Shown in pieces: positions 25,028-33,314 of a stretch of DNA of 64,000 bases. Source of the stretch: Bacilliculturomica massiliensis. GTDB lineage: Bacteria; Bacillota; Clostridia; Peptostreptococcales; Anaerovoracaceae. Where the stretch lies: the NCBI RefSeq assembly GCF_900605495.1, contig NZ_LR027603.1, positions 745,997-809,996 of the forward strand, read 5' to 3'. Below the pieces are notes generated by a model. The model worked only from the letters and a program-made list of their open reading frames with translations. It was not told where the DNA came from and searched no databases. The position numbers and the translations under genes were made by a program. Positions within the stretch are counted from its first letter, which is position 1; every line of letters begins with the position of its first letter.

Positions 25028-25948
25028 ATGCAGGCAGAAAGGATTGGCAGGATGAAGTGGAGCGAGAGCAGCCCGAGGGCGTATTATAAAAATTATGAGA
25101 GAGTGGACGTGAAAAACGATCAGGGCTGGTTTGAGGTATATGAACTTCCGGGAGAGGTATTCGCGATCTGCGAGCCAAGGCATTTTCAGGAAGTGAACAG
25201 TTATCTGATCCTGGGAAGGGAGAAAGCGCTGCTGTTTGATACCGGTCTGGGTTTTTGCAATATAAAACCGCTGGTGGAGGAACTGGCCGGCGGCAGGAGC
25301 GTGGCGGCGGTCAACAGTCATTGTCATGCCGATCACATTGGAAACAATTGGCGTTTTGAGCCGGTCCTTGCTTTTTCCACGGAGGCGTCGCGGCAGGCGG
25401 CGCGCTGTGGCAGGAGGGGCGAGCAGTTGGGAGATCAGCTGAAGGAAGAGGCCTTTCGGGGAGGGTACCCGGAAGGTTTTCTGCCGGAAGAGTTTCAGAT
25501 ACCTCCTTATCGGACGGAGGAAACCGTGGAGGGAGACCGGATCGATCTGGGCGGCCGCACTCTGCAGGTCATCCATACGCCGGGGCACAGCGAGGACAGC
25601 ATCATGCTGTACGACGGGGCACACCGTATACTGTTTACGGGGGACACGTTTTATCTGGCGGCGCTGTACGCGCATTTTGACGAGGCGGATCTGCCCCGGT
25701 ACCGGAGATCGCTTCTGCACGCGCGGGAGGCCGCTCCGGAAGCGGAAAGGCTGTACTGTTCTCACAATGAGCTTTCGGCGGGCGTGGAAAAACTGACGGA
25801 GGCTGCCGGGGCCATGGAATGGATCACGTCGGCTGAGAGCGAAAGCGGAGCGGAAACAGAAGTGCCCAGCAGGGTCTTTACAGAGGGCGGAAAGCGCCTG
25901 ATCGAATATTTCTTCGACGGTTTTTCCGTGGTCCGTCAGGCCAGGTGA
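25028..25948 (+). CDS. MBL-fold metallo-hydrolase between sigE and sigG
   Basis: 306 residues. The metallo-beta-lactamase fold is clear: NSHCHADHIGNNW (HxHxDH, about residue 97-102), IHTPGHSEDSIML (third His), FTGDTFYLAALYAHF (bridging Asp) and a late LYCSHNELSAG His. It is the glyoxalase-II-like hydrolase branch; the substrate is unknown. In most spore formers sigE is followed directly by sigG, so this gene is an insertion with its own promoter. Start 25028 follows AAAGGA; MKWSESSP at 25052 is an alternative. There is no sign that it belongs to sporulation. Confidence 0.83.
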   Translation: MQAERIGRMKWSESSPRAYYKNYERVDVKNDQGWFEVYELPGEVFAICEPRHFQEVNSYLILGREKALLFDTGLGFCNIKPLVEELAGGRSVAAVNSHCHADHIGNNWRFEPVLAFSTEASRQAARCGRRGEQLGDQLKEEAFRGGYPEGFLPEEFQIPPYRTEETVEGDRIDLGGRTLQVIHTPGHSEDSIMLYDGAHRILFTGDTFYLAALYAHFDEADLPRYRRSLLHAREAAPEAERLYCSHNELSAGVEKLTEAAGAMEWITSAESESGAETEVPSRVFTEGGKRLIEYFFDGFSVVRQAR

Positions 25949-26140
25949 CGGAGAGATGACCGGCGGAAAAAATTGCCGGAAAGCGGGCTGGAAAAAGCGG
26001 AGAGATGGAAAAAAGATAAAGGAAATCCGGGATAAAAAAGGTCCAAAAAGTACATAAATAAAAGTGAACGCATGAAGTGCGGCTGCGGCAGAAAAGCGGC
26101 CGGTGCTTAGGGGGGCAGAACGGAATGCGGAGGACCTTTT

Positions 26141-26914
26141 ATGATGGCAAGCAAAGTAGAAATTTGCGGTGTAAATACATCAAAGCTTCCTGTTTATAAG
26201 GATGCTGAGATGAAAGAGATGATAGAGAAGATAAAAGGGGGGGACAGTGAAACAAGGGACGAGTTTATCAGAGGAAATCTGCGTTTGGTGCTCAGCGTAA
26301 TACAACGCTTCAACAACAGGGGGGAAAATCCGGACGACCTGTTTCAGGTAGGCTGTATCGGCCTGATCAAGGCGCTGGACAATTTTGATACAAAACACGA
26401 GGTGCGTTTTTCCACTTACGCGGTGCCGATGATCATCGGCGAGATCCGCAGATACCTGCGGGACAACAACGCTATCCGGGTCAGCCGGTCCCTGCGGGAC
26501 ACGGCCTACAAGGCGCTGCAGGCAAAGGAAAAACTGATCAAACTTCATCAGAAGGAACCCACTGTGGCGGAGATCGCCAAGGAACTGGGACTGCCCAGAG
26601 AGGACGTGGTACTGGCGCTGGATTCGATCCAGGATCCGATCTCTCTGTTTGAACCGGTGTTCCACGACGACGGGGACGCGATCTACGTCATGGATCAGGT
26701 AAAGGACACGAAAAACACGGACGCGAAATGGGTGGAGGACATCACGCTCTCGGAGGCCATGAAAAAGCTGGCGCCCAGAGAGAGACACATCCTCACCATG
26801 CGTTTTTTCGACGGAAAGACGCAGATGGAGGTGGCCGAAGAGATCGGGATCAGCCAGGCTCAGGTCAGCCGCCTCGAAAAGAACGCGCTGAAATATATGC
26901 GCAAATATGTTTAG
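26141..26914 (+). CDS. sigG: RNA polymerase sporulation factor sigma-G
   Basis: 257 residues. The N-terminus MMASKVEICGVNTSKLPVY carries the sigma-G-specific NTSKLP motif. Region 2: RGNLRLVLSVIQRFNNRGENPDDLFQVGCIGLIKALDNFDTKHEVRFSTYAVPMIIGEIRRYLRDNN. Region 4: MEVAEEIGISQAQVSRLEKNALKYM. It directs late forespore genes. GGAGG lies 7 nt before the ATG. No clear sigma-F promoter was recognised in the 190 bp upstream. The next gene downstream is on the other strand; a strong terminator separates them. Confidence 0.96.
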   Translation: MMASKVEICGVNTSKLPVYKDAEMKEMIEKIKGGDSETRDEFIRGNLRLVLSVIQRFNNRGENPDDLFQVGCIGLIKALDNFDTKHEVRFSTYAVPMIIGEIRRYLRDNNAIRVSRSLRDTAYKALQAKEKLIKLHQKEPTVAEIAKELGLPREDVVLALDSIQDPISLFEPVFHDDGDAIYVMDQVKDTKNTDAKWVEDITLSEAMKKLAPRERHILTMRFFDGKTQMEVAEEIGISQAQVSRLEKNALKYMRKYV

Positions 26915-26952
26915 CGGCTGTTCTCCCGCCTCACCATATATTCCGCACGATC

Positions 26953-26997
26953 AATGCCCCGCAGGTCTGTATTTTAAACCTGCGGGGCATTTTATAT
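26953..26997 (+). terminator. strong terminator after sigG
   Basis: Perfect 14-bp stem AATGCCCCGCAGGT/ACCTGCGGGGCATT (26953-26966, 26978-26991), followed by a T-rich tract. It lies between convergent genes. Confidence 0.9.
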
Positions 26998-27026
26998 TTT
27001 TTGACGCGTTTTCCGCCGCGCCGCCT

Positions 27027-28169
27027 TCAGCTTCCGCAGGCCCGGAGGAGCTGCATAAGGTTGCGGATGGTATAGCGCAGGAACTGCGGGGCCAGATCCT
27101 TTGACTGGGAGAAGGGTATGGCCTGCCGGTTGATGGTGAGGATAGAGGAGATACCCATACTGGCGGCTCCGGAGAGTCCGTCGTCCAGCGCGCCGCCTAC
27201 GATGGCGCACACGGGTACTCCGGCTTTCCTGGCGCGGCGGGCGATGCCGGAGGCCACTTTGCCGTGAAGACTTTGCTCGTCGATGCGTCCTTCGCCTGTG
27301 AAGATCAGATCACAGCCCGGCAGGAGGGAATCAAAGCCGACCACGTCCAGCACGGCCTCGATGCCGGGAGTAAGATCGAAATCCAGCATGGCGTACATTC
27401 CGCCGCCCATTCCGCCGGCTGCTCCGGCTCCGGGAAGCCCGCAGACCTGCTCCTTTCCGGGAATGCGGGCCAGAAGGGCGCCCAGATGGCACAGACCCTC
27501 GTCCAGCTGTCTGACCATGACCTCGTCGGCGCCCTTTTGAGGGCCAAAGACATAGGCGGCGCCGTCAGGACCGTACAGGGGATTGTCCACATCGCACATG
27601 GCTCTCAGACGCACGCCCTTCAGAAGATTTTTTGCGGGAGCGGCGTCGATCTCAGCGATATCCTTCAGGGTGCCTCCCACAGGAACGAATGTCCGTCCTT
27701 CGCTGTCGCGAAAGATCACGCCCAGAGCTGCGGCCATGCCGGCTCCGCCGTCGTTGGTGGCGCTGCCGCCGATCCCCACCACCACATCCCGGGCTCCGGC
27801 CGCCACCGCGTGACGGATCAGCTGTCCCACTCCGTAAGTGGTGGTCAGAAGCGGATCCCGCCTGTCTTTTACCATGGGAAGGCCGGCCGCGGCGGCCATT
27901 TCGACTACGGCGGTCCTTCCGCCGTCCATGAGGCAGTAAAAGGACTCGATATCTTCAAAATACGGACCCTTTACGGCCGCGGATACTTTTTCTCCCGGGA
28001 GGGCCTGAAGGAAGCAGTCGCAGGTGCCTTCGCCTCCGTCGGCCACGGGAAGGGCGGTCACCTGGCAGTCGGGGAAGACGGCCAGGATCTCTTCTTTCAT
28101 AATATTGCAGATCTGTATAGAGGAAAGAGTGCCTTTGAACGAATCCGGCGCAAGGATGATTTTTTTCAT
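27027..28169 (-). CDS. glycerate kinase (GlxK/GarK family)
   Basis: About 380 residues. It starts MKKIILAPDSFKGTLSS, the family N-terminus, and holds PVADGGEGTCDCFL, VVGIGGSATNDGGAGMAAALG and IFTGEGRIDEQSLHGKV. The family phosphorylates D-glycerate, usually to 2-phosphoglycerate, which enters glycolysis. The start at 28169 is set by the family N-terminus. It is transcribed divergently from the catabolic operon starting at 28.4 kb and shares the control region with it, which holds two RpiR-like dyads. It probably forms the last step of that pathway. Confidence 0.93.
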   Translation of the reverse strand: MKKIILAPDSFKGTLSSIQICNIMKEEILAVFPDCQVTALPVADGGEGTCDCFLQALPGEKVSAAVKGPYFEDIESFYCLMDGGRTAVVEMAAAAGLPMVKDRRDPLLTTTYGVGQLIRHAVAAGARDVVVGIGGSATNDGGAGMAAALGVIFRDSEGRTFVPVGGTLKDIAEIDAAPAKNLLKGVRLRAMCDVDNPLYGPDGAAYVFGPQKGADEVMVRQLDEGLCHLGALLARIPGKEQVCGLPGAGAAGGMGGGMYAMLDFDLTPGIEAVLDVVGFDSLLPGCDLIFTGEGRIDEQSLHGKVASGIARRARKAGVPVCAIVGGALDDGLSGAASMGISSILTINRQAIPFSQSKDLAPQFLRYTIRNLMQLLRACGS

Positions 28170-28202
28170 TTGATTTCCCCACTTTCTTGAATTTCTGAGG
28201 TT

Positions 28203-28231
28203 ACCATACCACAGGAGAGAGAACGGCGCAA
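28203..28231 (-). promoter_or_regulatory. promoter of the glycerate kinase gene
   Basis: On the minus strand TTGCGC (28231-28226), 17-bp spacer, TATGGT (28208-28203). Confidence 0.5.
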
Positions 28232-28279
28232 TCGGTATCTGCGTTTCCGTCAAGGCTGGAATGAAAAAATATTTCACTA

Positions 28280-28296
28280 TTGAAATAAAATTTCTA
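28280..28296. promoter_or_regulatory. candidate RpiR operator 1
   Basis: TTGAAATAAAATTTCTA: 7-bp arms around AAA with one mismatch. An extra TTTCA half-site 4 bp away makes an overlapping ATTTCA-CTAT-TGAAAT dyad. It lies upstream of the glycerate kinase promoter. Confidence 0.65.
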
Positions 28297-28384
28297 AGAT
28301 ATTGCAGAGAAAACGGATGAAAGCACAAAAAAATGTGGATAAAATACAAAAAACGCTTAGAAGTTTGAAAATTATAAAAAATTA

Positions 28385-28413
28385 TTGAAATAAAATTTCA
28401 ATCGTGCTATTCT
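28385..28413 (+). promoter_or_regulatory. operon promoter overlapped by candidate RpiR operator 2
   Basis: A perfect dyad TTGAAAT-AAA-ATTTCAA (28385-28401) whose first six bases also form the -35 TTGAAA. TATTCT (28408-28413) follows after 17 bp. A repressor bound here would block polymerase. Confidence 0.68.
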
Positions 28414-28444
28414 TGTCATAACGAAGCGAAGGGAGATGAAAGAC

Positions 28445-29422
28445 TTGGAGTGGATCACAACAGTAGAAGGCGATATAGACGTCGAAGAACTGGGCCATTG
28501 CCAGCCTCACGAGCACGTCTATCTGGTGGAAACGCCGGCGCAGCTTTCTCACGGAGAGCTGCGGATCTCAAATCTGGCGGCCTCCATCGAGGAATTGAAG
28601 GGGTACCGCAGGGCGGGGGGCTGTTCGGTGGTGGACGCCCAGCCTCTGGCTACCGGCCGGGACGCCAGGGCGCTGGCGGACGCGTCGAAGGCCAGCGGCG
28701 TACATATTATCGCCAGCACCGGATTTCATCTTCGTTTTTTCTATGAGCCCGGTCACTGGATCTATTCGATGGATGAAGACCGGCTGACAAGGCTGTTTCT
28801 GCAGGAGCTGGATGAAGGGATGTTTCTGGGGGGCTGTTACGGCCTGCCGGAGTATCAGACCCGGATCCGGGCGGGGATCGTGAAGGCGGTCTGGACGGAG
28901 GACTCCATGGAGGGCCGCGCGGAACTGCTGCTGCGGGCGGCTGGGACCGCGGCCAGGGAAGCCGGCACGGCTCTGATGCTTCACACCGACTTTGGGAAAG
29001 GCGCCGTGGAAGCGCTGGATCTCCTTTCGGGGACTGGGCTGCCGCCGGATCGGGTCCTGATCTGCCACGCGGACCGGCAGACAGAAGATCTGGGCGTACA
29101 CAGGGAGATCGCGGAAGCGGGGGCCTATCTGGAATACGATACCATTACGATGCTCGACATACATGACAATGAATCGGAGATCCGCCTGATGCAGTATATG
29201 GCTGAGCAGGGATATCTGGATCAGCTGCTGATCTCCACGGATCCCACGCTGGATCGGCTGAAGGCGTATGGGAGCGCCGTGGGCATGGATTATATCCTCA
29301 CCCGCTTCCTTCCTGCCCTTCGCGAAGCGGGCTTTACGGAGGAGATGATCCATACCGTCACCAGAAAAAATCCGGCGGCGGCGCTGAGACGAGCGGGGAA
29401 GGGCCGGCGGGAGCCGGGCTGA
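28445..29422 (+). CDS. phosphotriesterase-family amidohydrolase, candidate lactonase
   Basis: About 325 residues of the PTE/Php family. Metal-binding signals: HEHVY (HxH) near the N-terminus, Lys in RAGIVKAVWTED (bridging carboxylated lysine position), His in ALMLHTDFG, His in VLICHADR and Asp in LLISTDPTLDR. Family members include lactonases and phospho-furanose lactonases. Given the dehydrogenase and kinase downstream, a sugar-lactone substrate is plausible but inferred. The TTG at 28445 is preferred: GGGAGATGA (28431-28439) acts as the Shine-Dalgarno and the ATG inside it (28436) is too close to be used. First gene of the operon. Confidence 0.8.
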   Translation: MEWITTVEGDIDVEELGHCQPHEHVYLVETPAQLSHGELRISNLAASIEELKGYRRAGGCSVVDAQPLATGRDARALADASKASGVHIIASTGFHLRFFYEPGHWIYSMDEDRLTRLFLQELDEGMFLGGCYGLPEYQTRIRAGIVKAVWTEDSMEGRAELLLRAAGTAAREAGTALMLHTDFGKGAVEALDLLSGTGLPPDRVLICHADRQTEDLGVHREIAEAGAYLEYDTITMLDIHDNESEIRLMQYMAEQGYLDQLLISTDPTLDRLKAYGSAVGMDYILTRFLPALREAGFTEEMIHTVTRKNPAAALRRAGKGRREPG

Positions 29423-29436
29423 GGGACCAAAAGGGA

Positions 29437-29459
29437 CAACCGCCGCTGAAACGCGGTTG
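29437..29459 (+). other. intergenic hairpin before the binding-protein gene
   Basis: Perfect 7-bp stem CAACCGC/GCGGTTG with a 9-nt loop and no T-tract. It may stabilise mRNA or slow polymerase between the first two genes of the operon. Confidence 0.4.
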
Positions 29460-29577
29460 GAATAAAACAAAGTGCAAGAGAAGAAGAAGTACCCTCAGCT
29501 GACAAAAGGCGCCTGTCCGGAATCGTCACAGGTTCCGGAACGGATTGACAGCTGCGGGCAAATGGAGGAGAACTGTT

Positions 29578-30705
29578 ATGACACGCAAAAAAGTATTGGC
29601 ATTCTTGATGGCCTCGGTACTGGCGCTCTCTTTTACCGCCTGCGGAGGCACTCAGGGAGACGGGGGAAACGGCGGCGAGGGATCGGACGATGGGGCAAGC
29701 CAGTGGGCGTCCACCGATGAGACCTTCGATCCGCTCACTGAGACGGACGCTATCACCTTCGAGGAGATGCGGGCTCAGTTTGGAGCTATTCCCAAGGTAG
29801 AAGGCGAGCTGGCCTTCGCCGGCAATGTAAAGGCCTTCGAGAACGTGGTATGGCGGGAAATTTCCAACGGCTATGTGGCGCTGTCCGAGGCGGCCAACGC
29901 GGCCGGAATGAACGTTACTGTGGATACCCGTTCCCCTCAGGGCGAGAACGACGAGGAAGGACAGCTGACCATCCTGAAAGACCAGGTCCGTCAGGGCGTG
30001 GGAGCCATCCTGCTGTCGCCCATATCGGACGCCAACTGCATTCCGGGGATCGAAGCGGCTCACGAGGCGAATATTCCCGTATTCTCCATCAACAATGAAT
30101 TTAACGGCGCGGACCGTTTTATCGGCCCCAACGCTCTGGAACAGGGCGCCATCGCCGCGGAGTGGGTCAACGAAAAACTCGGCGGTCAGGGCAAGGTAGC
30201 CATCGTCATGGGCATGCCCAAGACCGGCGTCACCAGAAACAGGACACAGGGCTTTGAGCAGTGGTTTGCGGACAACGGTTCCGACATCGAAGTGGTAGCC
30301 AGTCAGAACGCCGACTGGGACCGCTCGAAGGCCAAGGACCTGGCGGCCACATGGCTTCAGACCTATCCGGACCTTGACGCCATCTTCTGCAACAACGACG
30401 TCATGGCTCTGGGCGTGGTGGAAGCCGTCAAGGAAGCGAAGCTGAAACTGAACGAGGACATCTATGTGATCGGCTGCGACGGTCAGTCTGAAGCTTACGA
30501 TTCCATAAAGGCGGGAGAAATGGCCGCCACCATCGACTCCTTCCCCTTCTATGAAGGTTACATGGGAGCCGAGGTAGCTCTTCGCGTCATGGCGGGCCAG
30601 GAGATCCCCAAGGTCGTGTGGACTCCGGTCAAGATCCTTGACAGCACCAATGTAAACAACGACGCGGCTGTGAACGTAGGATGGACGGATCCCGAGTTCG
30701 AGTAA
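29578..30705 (+). CDS. sugar ABC transporter substrate-binding lipoprotein (RbsB-like)
   Basis: 375 residues. Lipoprotein signal peptide with the cysteine in LALSFTAC (about residue 21), a Gly/Ser/Asp linker, then a type I periplasmic-binding fold: ISNGYVALSEAANAAGMNVTVDTR, GAILLSPISDANCIPGIEAAHEANIPVFSINNEFNG, TYPDLDAIFCNNDVMALGVVEA and VIGCDGQSEAYDSI. These are hallmarks of the ribose/allose/autoinducer-2 class. It captures the substrate of the RbsA/RbsC transporter that follows. The ATG at 29578 follows GGAGGAG (29564-29570); an upstream in-frame start is unlikely. Confidence 0.9.
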   Translation: MTRKKVLAFLMASVLALSFTACGGTQGDGGNGGEGSDDGASQWASTDETFDPLTETDAITFEEMRAQFGAIPKVEGELAFAGNVKAFENVVWREISNGYVALSEAANAAGMNVTVDTRSPQGENDEEGQLTILKDQVRQGVGAILLSPISDANCIPGIEAAHEANIPVFSINNEFNGADRFIGPNALEQGAIAAEWVNEKLGGQGKVAIVMGMPKTGVTRNRTQGFEQWFADNGSDIEVVASQNADWDRSKAKDLAATWLQTYPDLDAIFCNNDVMALGVVEAVKEAKLKLNEDIYVIGCDGQSEAYDSIKAGEMAATIDSFPFYEGYMGAEVALRVMAGQEIPKVVWTPVKILDSTNVNNDAAVNVGWTDPEFE

Positions 30706-30726
30706 AAGCAGAATAGCCACAGAAGC

Positions 30727-30767
30727 TGAAATGGAGGATGCCTTTTGAGAGAGCATCCTCCATTTCA
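30727..30767 (+). other. strong intergenic hairpin between binding protein and ATPase genes
   Basis: Perfect 15-bp stem TGAAATGGAGGATGC/GCATCCTCCATTTCA (30727-30741, 30753-30767) with an 11-nt loop and no T-tract. Such hairpins protect the upstream message, so the binding protein is made in excess over the ATPase. An alternative is partial termination. Confidence 0.75.
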
Positions 30768-30786
30768 AAGAAAGGAAGGGATCACC

Positions 30787-32280
30787 ATGGAACCGAACAT
30801 CCGTTTTGACCATATTACAAAAGAGTTTCCCGGCGTCAAAGCGCTGGAGGACGTATCTTTTGAGATCAGAAGCGGGGAGGTCCACGCGCTCCTGGGAGAA
30901 AACGGAGCGGGCAAATCCACGCTGCTCAATATTCTGCACGGCGTCTACACAGCGGACGGCGGCGATATATGGATCGGCGGAAAACGGGTGAATTTTGGAA
31001 ATCCCATGGAAGCGCTGAACTTCGGGATTGCCAAAGTTCATCAGGAGATCAATCTCGTCCCCCAGCTCACGGTGGGGCAGAATATCGTGCTGGGCTTTGA
31101 GCCGGCCAGAGCCGGGATCATCAACTTCGGGGAGGTCAACCGCAGAGCGGACGAAGTGCTGAATTCGCTGGGCTGTTCCTTTTCCAGCGGCGACAGCATC
31201 GAGGGTCTCAGCGCCGGTGAAATGCAGATGATCGTCATCGCCAAGGCGCTGTTTCACAACGCCCGCATCATCTCCTTCGACGAACCCACGGCCTCCCTCT
31301 CCAACGTGGAGATCGAAAGTCTCTTCGCCGTTATCGAGGGGCTGAAGGCGCAGGGGATCACCATCCTTTATGTGAGTCATAAGCTGGATGAGATCTCCCG
31401 TCTGGCGGACCGGGCCAGTATTCTCCGGGACGGAAAGTACGTGCTGACCTGCGATGTGGCGGAGACCCCGAGAGACGAGCTGGTGCGAAACATGGTGGGC
31501 CGTTCGGTGTCCAGCTACGCGGTGCGCACCATGCCGTCCTGTGTGAGGGACGAGACGGCCCTGGAAGTCAGGAATATGTCGGGGCCCGGTTATTCGGATA
31601 TCAGCTTCACGCTGCGCAGGGGAGAGATCCTGGGCTTCGCGGGACTGGTGGGGGCAAAGAGGACCAACGTGGTGAGAGCGCTGTTCGGCGCCGACGCCAG
31701 ATATGAGGGAGAGATATACGTACACGGAAAGAAAACGGAGATCCATTCTCCCAGACAGGGGCTTTCCGCAGGCATCGGTCTGCTCTCCGAAAACCGCAAG
31801 ACCGAGGGTTTCGTGGGAGAACTGGACAACTCGATGAACATCGCGCTGGCGGCTCTGCCGCGGCTGTCCGGGTGCGGCGTGCTGAACTTTAAAAAAATAC
31901 TGGACAATTTCAACAAGTACGCCCAGGCCATCCGTCTGAATCTCAGGGATCCGGAGGTGCTGACGGTGAATCTTTCCGGCGGAAATCAGCAGAAAGTGAT
32001 CCTGGCCAAATGGCTGGCCACGGAGGCTGGGATTCTCATCTTCGACGAACCGACCAAGGGCGTGGATGTGGGCGCGAAAGCGGAAATATACCGTCTGATG
32101 GAAGAATTTGCGGCCGGGGGCAATTCCATCATCATGGTATCGTCTGAGCTCCCGGAAGTCATCGGTATGAGCGACCGGGTGATCGTGATGCGGGAAGGCA
32201 GGATCGCGGCGGAGCTGGCCAAGGCGGAGCTGAGCGAAGAAATCATACTGAGTTATGCGATGGGAGGAGTCGGACAATGA
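30787..32280 (+). CDS. sugar ABC transporter ATPase (RbsA-like, two nucleotide-binding domains)
   Basis: About 497 residues. First domain: GENGAGKSTLLN Walker A, LSAGEMQMIVIAKAL signature, ISFDEPTAS Walker B. The second domain has the degenerate P-loop GLVGAKRTNVVRALFG usual for RbsA, an intact LSGGNQQKVILAKWL signature and LIFDEPTKGVDVG. It powers sugar import with the RbsC-like permease. Start 30787 follows AAGGAAGG. The stop overlaps the permease start by 4 bp (ATGA), so the two are made together. Confidence 0.92.
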   Translation: MEPNIRFDHITKEFPGVKALEDVSFEIRSGEVHALLGENGAGKSTLLNILHGVYTADGGDIWIGGKRVNFGNPMEALNFGIAKVHQEINLVPQLTVGQNIVLGFEPARAGIINFGEVNRRADEVLNSLGCSFSSGDSIEGLSAGEMQMIVIAKALFHNARIISFDEPTASLSNVEIESLFAVIEGLKAQGITILYVSHKLDEISRLADRASILRDGKYVLTCDVAETPRDELVRNMVGRSVSSYAVRTMPSCVRDETALEVRNMSGPGYSDISFTLRRGEILGFAGLVGAKRTNVVRALFGADARYEGEIYVHGKKTEIHSPRQGLSAGIGLLSENRKTEGFVGELDNSMNIALAALPRLSGCGVLNFKKILDNFNKYAQAIRLNLRDPEVLTVNLSGGNQQKVILAKWLATEAGILIFDEPTKGVDVGAKAEIYRLMEEFAAGGNSIIMVSSELPEVIGMSDRVIVMREGRIAAELAKAELSEEIILSYAMGGVGQ

Positions 32281-33308
32281 ATAAGCTCAAAAATACGGCA
32301 AAGCGGCTGAACCGCGAATTGGCTACGCTGTTTGTGCTGATCGTGATCGTCGTTATATTCTCTGCGAAAGAGCCGCGGTACATGGACCTGGCCAATCTGA
32401 TCGATATCATCGAACAGGCGGTGATCAACGGCTTTCTGGCCATCGGCGTGACGTTTGCCATCATTACAGGGGGCATCGACCTGTCCGTGGGTTCGATCAT
32501 GGCAGTGGCCATCGTGGCCTGCGGCCAGCTGGCCGTCTCCGGCCTGCCTCCCGTGGCGGTCATGGGGATCGGGATGCTGCTGGGGCTGGCGCTGGGGAGC
32601 GTCAACGGTCTGCTCATCACGAAAATGAAGCTGCAGCCCTTCATCGCCACTCTGGGCACCTGCAGCATCCTGCGGGGCGTGGCCTACGTCATCACCGACG
32701 GGTGGCCGGTGCTGAACATTCCCTCCGCTTTCCGGTCCCTGTTTCAGAACGAGGTGGTGGACGGCGTCCGCATGTCCATGATCTATCTGCTGCTGATGGC
32801 CGTGGTCTTCGCCTTTGTACTGAAGCGCACCCGGGCCGGCGTCTATATCTATTCCATCGGCTCCAACGAGGAGGCTACCAAGTTGTCGGGAGTCAACACC
32901 GACCGGTATAAGATCGTGGCATACGCCCTCTGCGGCCTGGCCTCCGCCATGGCGGGAATGGTCACCCTGGCGCGGCTGGGGACCGGGGAACCCACGGCAG
33001 GACAGGGCTACGAGCTGAACGCCATCGCCGCGGCGGCCATCGGCGGAGCCAGTCTGGCGGGGGGAAAGGGCAGCATACTCGGAACCGTTCTGGGAGCGCT
33101 GACGCTGTCCGCTCTGAGAGTGGGGCTGGTGGTGATCGGCATGGACACCTTCTATCAGTACATAGCCACAGGTCTTATCATCGTCGTCGCCGTGTACTTT
33201 GAAGTGATGAAAAATAACGTGATCAAGCTGGCGTCCAGGAGGCGGCAGCTGAGGCAGAGGACTTCTCCCGCGACTTCTTCCGGGGCCTCCGCCGATAAAA
33301 AGGAGTGA
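32277..33308 (+). CDS. sugar ABC transporter permease (RbsC-like)
   Basis: 343 residues with about ten helices. The family block AIITGGIDLSVGSIMAVAIV is near residue 60 and NGLLITKMKLQPFIATLGTCSILRGVAY near 115; AAAAIGGASLAGGKGSILGTVLGAL is near the end. The C-terminal tail is long and basic. Its position after RbsB- and RbsA-like genes completes a ribose-class transporter. The actual substrate is unknown; the downstream enzymes argue for a sugar, sugar acid or polyol. Confidence 0.92.
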   Translation: MNKLKNTAKRLNRELATLFVLIVIVVIFSAKEPRYMDLANLIDIIEQAVINGFLAIGVTFAIITGGIDLSVGSIMAVAIVACGQLAVSGLPPVAVMGIGMLLGLALGSVNGLLITKMKLQPFIATLGTCSILRGVAYVITDGWPVLNIPSAFRSLFQNEVVDGVRMSMIYLLLMAVVFAFVLKRTRAGVYIYSIGSNEEATKLSGVNTDRYKIVAYALCGLASAMAGMVTLARLGTGEPTAGQGYELNAIAAAAIGGASLAGGKGSILGTVLGALTLSALRVGLVVIGMDTFYQYIATGLIIVVAVYFEVMKNNVIKLASRRRQLRQRTSPATSSGASADKKE

Positions 33309-33314
33309 GGATCA

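Noticed and set aside
25949-26140. Sigma-F promoter of sigG
   Set aside because: Looked for GYATA and GGnnAnA-type elements at proper spacing; nothing convincing.
29290-32277. 995-codon open frame on the minus strand
   Set aside because: It is antisense to the PTE, RbsB and RbsA genes, has no family similarity and reflects codon bias of the GC-rich genes.
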